Shown in pieces: positions 8,010 to 8,871 of a DNA stretch of 8,871 nucleotides. The notes below the pieces were generated by a model. That model had not been told where the DNA came from, ran no database searches, and was given only the letters and a program-made list of their open reading frames with translations. The stretch comes from Candidatus Zymogenus sp. (lineage in GTDB: Bacteria > Desulfobacterota > Zymogenia > Zymogenales > Zymogenaceae), in NCBI GenBank assembly GCA_030613285.1, contig JAUWME010000063.1, positions 1 through 8,871 on the forward strand. The letters run 5' to 3'. Position 1 is the stretch's first letter. Each line of letters begins with the position of its first letter. The position numbers and the translations under genes are program-made.

Positions 8010-8093
8010 TTTCTCTGAAAGGTTGGAAAGGAAATGTCGTTGTGAGGAGGGTGTCCTCATATTAGTGGACGAATAATGACGCGAACCCGCCAT
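8007..8093 (-). CDS. Possible 28-residue small ORF on the minus strand, or fragment of a dispersed repeat
   Basis: An ATG at 8093, with GGTG six bases upstream, opens 28 codons ending in TAA. The peptide begins MAGSRHYSSTNM and is rich in Ser, Arg and His, which is untypical of a folded protein. This stretch has a higher GC than its surroundings and contains the TGAGGA/TCCTCA hairpin, so it could instead be part of a non-coding RNA or mobile repeat. Confidence 0.18.
   Translation of the reverse strand: MAGSRHYSSTNMRTPSSQRHFLSNLSEK
8043..8059. repeat. Compact 6-bp hairpin TGAGGA/TCCTCA
   Basis: TGAGGA (8043-8048), loop GGGTG, TCCTCA (8054-8059). A G-U pair and a U-A pair extend it to 8041-8061 in RNA. 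It is the most stable small hairpin before gyrA and has no T-run. Confidence 0.5.
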
Positions 8094-8180
8094 ATTTAAC
8101 ACCAAGTTAATAATAAGAACAGCAGTTGCTTTTCAACGAAGTTTTTTCTTGGTTTAGGTGTTCAAAGATGACCGTTTTAT

Positions 8181-8209
8181 TTGTACACAATACGGTTTTA
8201 TCGTTTATA
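8181..8209 (+). promoter_or_regulatory. Candidate gyrA promoter
   Basis: TTGTAC (8181-8186) and TTTATA (8204-8209) are 17 bases apart; TATAAA at 8206-8211 is an alternative -10 at 19 bases. Transcription would start near 8216, about 50 bases before the gyrA ATG. The -35 overlaps a TTGT-AC-ACAA dyad (8181-8190) inside a broken CCGT...ACGG inverted repeat, which could be an operator. Confidence 0.4.
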
Positions 8210-8266
8210 AAAAGATTCTTTCTTAAGCTTTAAGCTATTTTATTTAGAAAGGTTTTGGGGTAATTA

Positions 8267-8871
8267 ATGGGTAGTCAGAAGTTACAGACAACCATAAACA
8301 TTGAAGACGAGATGAAGCGTTCCTACATCGATTATGCCATGAGCGTAATCATCGGACGAGCCATTCCAGACGTCAGGGACGGCCTAAAGCCTGTTCACCG
8401 CAGGATTCTCTATGGAATGTACGATCTCAAAAATTTCCATGATCAAACCCCCAAAAAGTCGGCAAGGGTTGTTGGAAATGTCATCGGCAAATACCACCCC
8501 CACGGTGATTCTGCTGTCTACGATGCCCTTGTCAGAATGGCCCAAGACTTCAGCATGAGACATATGCTGATAACAGGTCAGGGGAATTTTGGTTCCGTCG
8601 ATGGAGATCCCCCGGCAGCAATGAGATATACCGAAGTAAGGATGGCAAAACTTTCTGCGTTTATGTTAGAAGACATTGAAAAAGACACTGTCGATTTTTT
8701 TCCGAACTACGATGAGACCACAGAAGAGCCGTCTGTGCTTCCTGCAAGGTTTCCAAACCTCCTCCTAAACGGCACCGCAGGAATTGCCGTTGGGATGGCA
8801 ACGAACATCCCACCCCACAATCTTGGAGAGCTGATAGACGGAATCTTTGCCATTATCAAAGACCCTGAAAT
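8267..8871 (+). CDS. gyrA: DNA gyrase subunit A, partial: C-terminus beyond window
   Basis: GyrA is the DNA-breaking and rejoining subunit of gyrase. The first 201 codons are present and the frame runs off the window end. The winged-helix breakage domain is unmistakable: [28 protein letters not shown] (residues 19-46), the quinolone-contact region [10 protein letters not shown] (77-86), and the active-site segment AAMRYTE with catalytic Tyr121. Ser82 and Asp86 correspond to E. coli Ser83 and Asp87, so these two common quinolone-resistance sites are wild type. The sequence is GyrA-like rather than ParC-like through [10 protein letters not shown] and [26 protein letters not shown] lies six bases upstream of the ATG. 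It is separated from gyrB by one small gene and a 368-bp gap with its own promoter candidate. GC is about 47% in the first 240 bases sampled, higher than dnaA (about 38%). Confidence 0.97.
   Translation, partial: MGSQKLQTTINIEDEMKRSYIDYAMSVIIGRAIPDVRDGLKPVHRRILYGMYDLKNFHDQTPKKSARVVGNVIGKYHPHGDSAVYDALVRMAQDFSMRHMLITGQGNFGSVDGDPPAAMRYTEVRMAKLSAFMLEDIEKDTVDFFPNYDETTEEPSVLPARFPNLLLNGTAGIAVGMATNIPPHNLGELIDGIFAIIKDPE

Larger units (their letters stand above)
7899..8266. other. Structured intergenic region before gyrA
   Basis: These 368 bases hold no gene of normal size. They contain a 25-codon ORF with a good Shine-Dalgarno on the plus strand (7908-7985), a 28-codon ORF on the minus strand (8007-8093), a hairpin at 7983-8009 (TAATTCAG/CTGAATTA), a hairpin at 8043-8059 (TGAGGA/TCCTCA, loop GGGTG), a nested fold between 8098 and 8162, and a gyrA promoter candidate at 8181-8209. 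I see no standard intrinsic terminator, although AAAAATTTTTT lies at 7967-7977. Confidence 0.6.

Noticed and set aside
7899..8266. Known riboswitch, SRP RNA or tmRNA before gyrA
   Set aside because: None of the conserved cores I know (for example GGAAGGAAGCAG of SRP RNA) is present, so no named RNA is called.

Overview
This window is a chromosomal replication-origin neighbourhood: dnaA, dnaN, gyrB, a small secreted-protein gene and the first 201 codons of gyrA run rightward. A two-gene operon (a cyclophilin-like protein, then a partial amidohydrolase) runs leftward from the other side of the origin gap. The host is a low-GC (roughly 35-45%) Gram-negative-type bacterium. The long GyrB of about 800 residues, with the extra C-terminal insert typical of Proteobacteria-like lineages, and the cluster of dnaA, dnaN and both gyrase subunits suggest a deltaproteobacterial (Desulfobacterota-like) genome. 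That placement is an inference from family resemblance, not a measured result.

Layout. Positions 1-1076 (minus strand) hold the cyclophilin-like gene and the amidohydrolase gene, coupled by an ATGA overlap and preceded by a good promoter. Positions 1200-2058 carry no convincing gene. They hold an unassigned rightward promoter, a G-rich tract with an imperfect tandem repeat of about 89 bp, a perfect hairpin, and, next to dnaA, three DnaA-box matches followed by an 81% AT segment: the probable oriC. dnaA (2059-3414) is followed by a 377-bp gap that is about 81% AT and full of palindromes, then dnaN (3792-4913). A short gap with an extended -10 promoter inside a 12-bp inverted repeat leads to gyrB. 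recF, which commonly sits between dnaN and gyrB, is absent. A 156-residue exported protein with a DUF4124-like start and TPR/Sel1-like features follows gyrB at 12 bases. A structured 368-bp gap with its own candidate promoter precedes gyrA.

How they work together. DnaA opens the origin and DnaN is the sliding clamp of the replicative polymerase. GyrB and GyrA form the gyrase that removes positive supercoils ahead of the forks. Transcription diverges from the 1200-2058 gap, so genes on both sides are co-oriented with replication if the origin lies there. The genes themselves are ordinary. I see no clear undescribed system. The most interesting material is non-coding: the promoter with no gene at 1248-1276 and the G-rich repeats after it, the palindromic dnaA-dnaN gap, the inverted repeat around the gyrB promoter, and the structured region before gyrA with two very small candidate ORFs.
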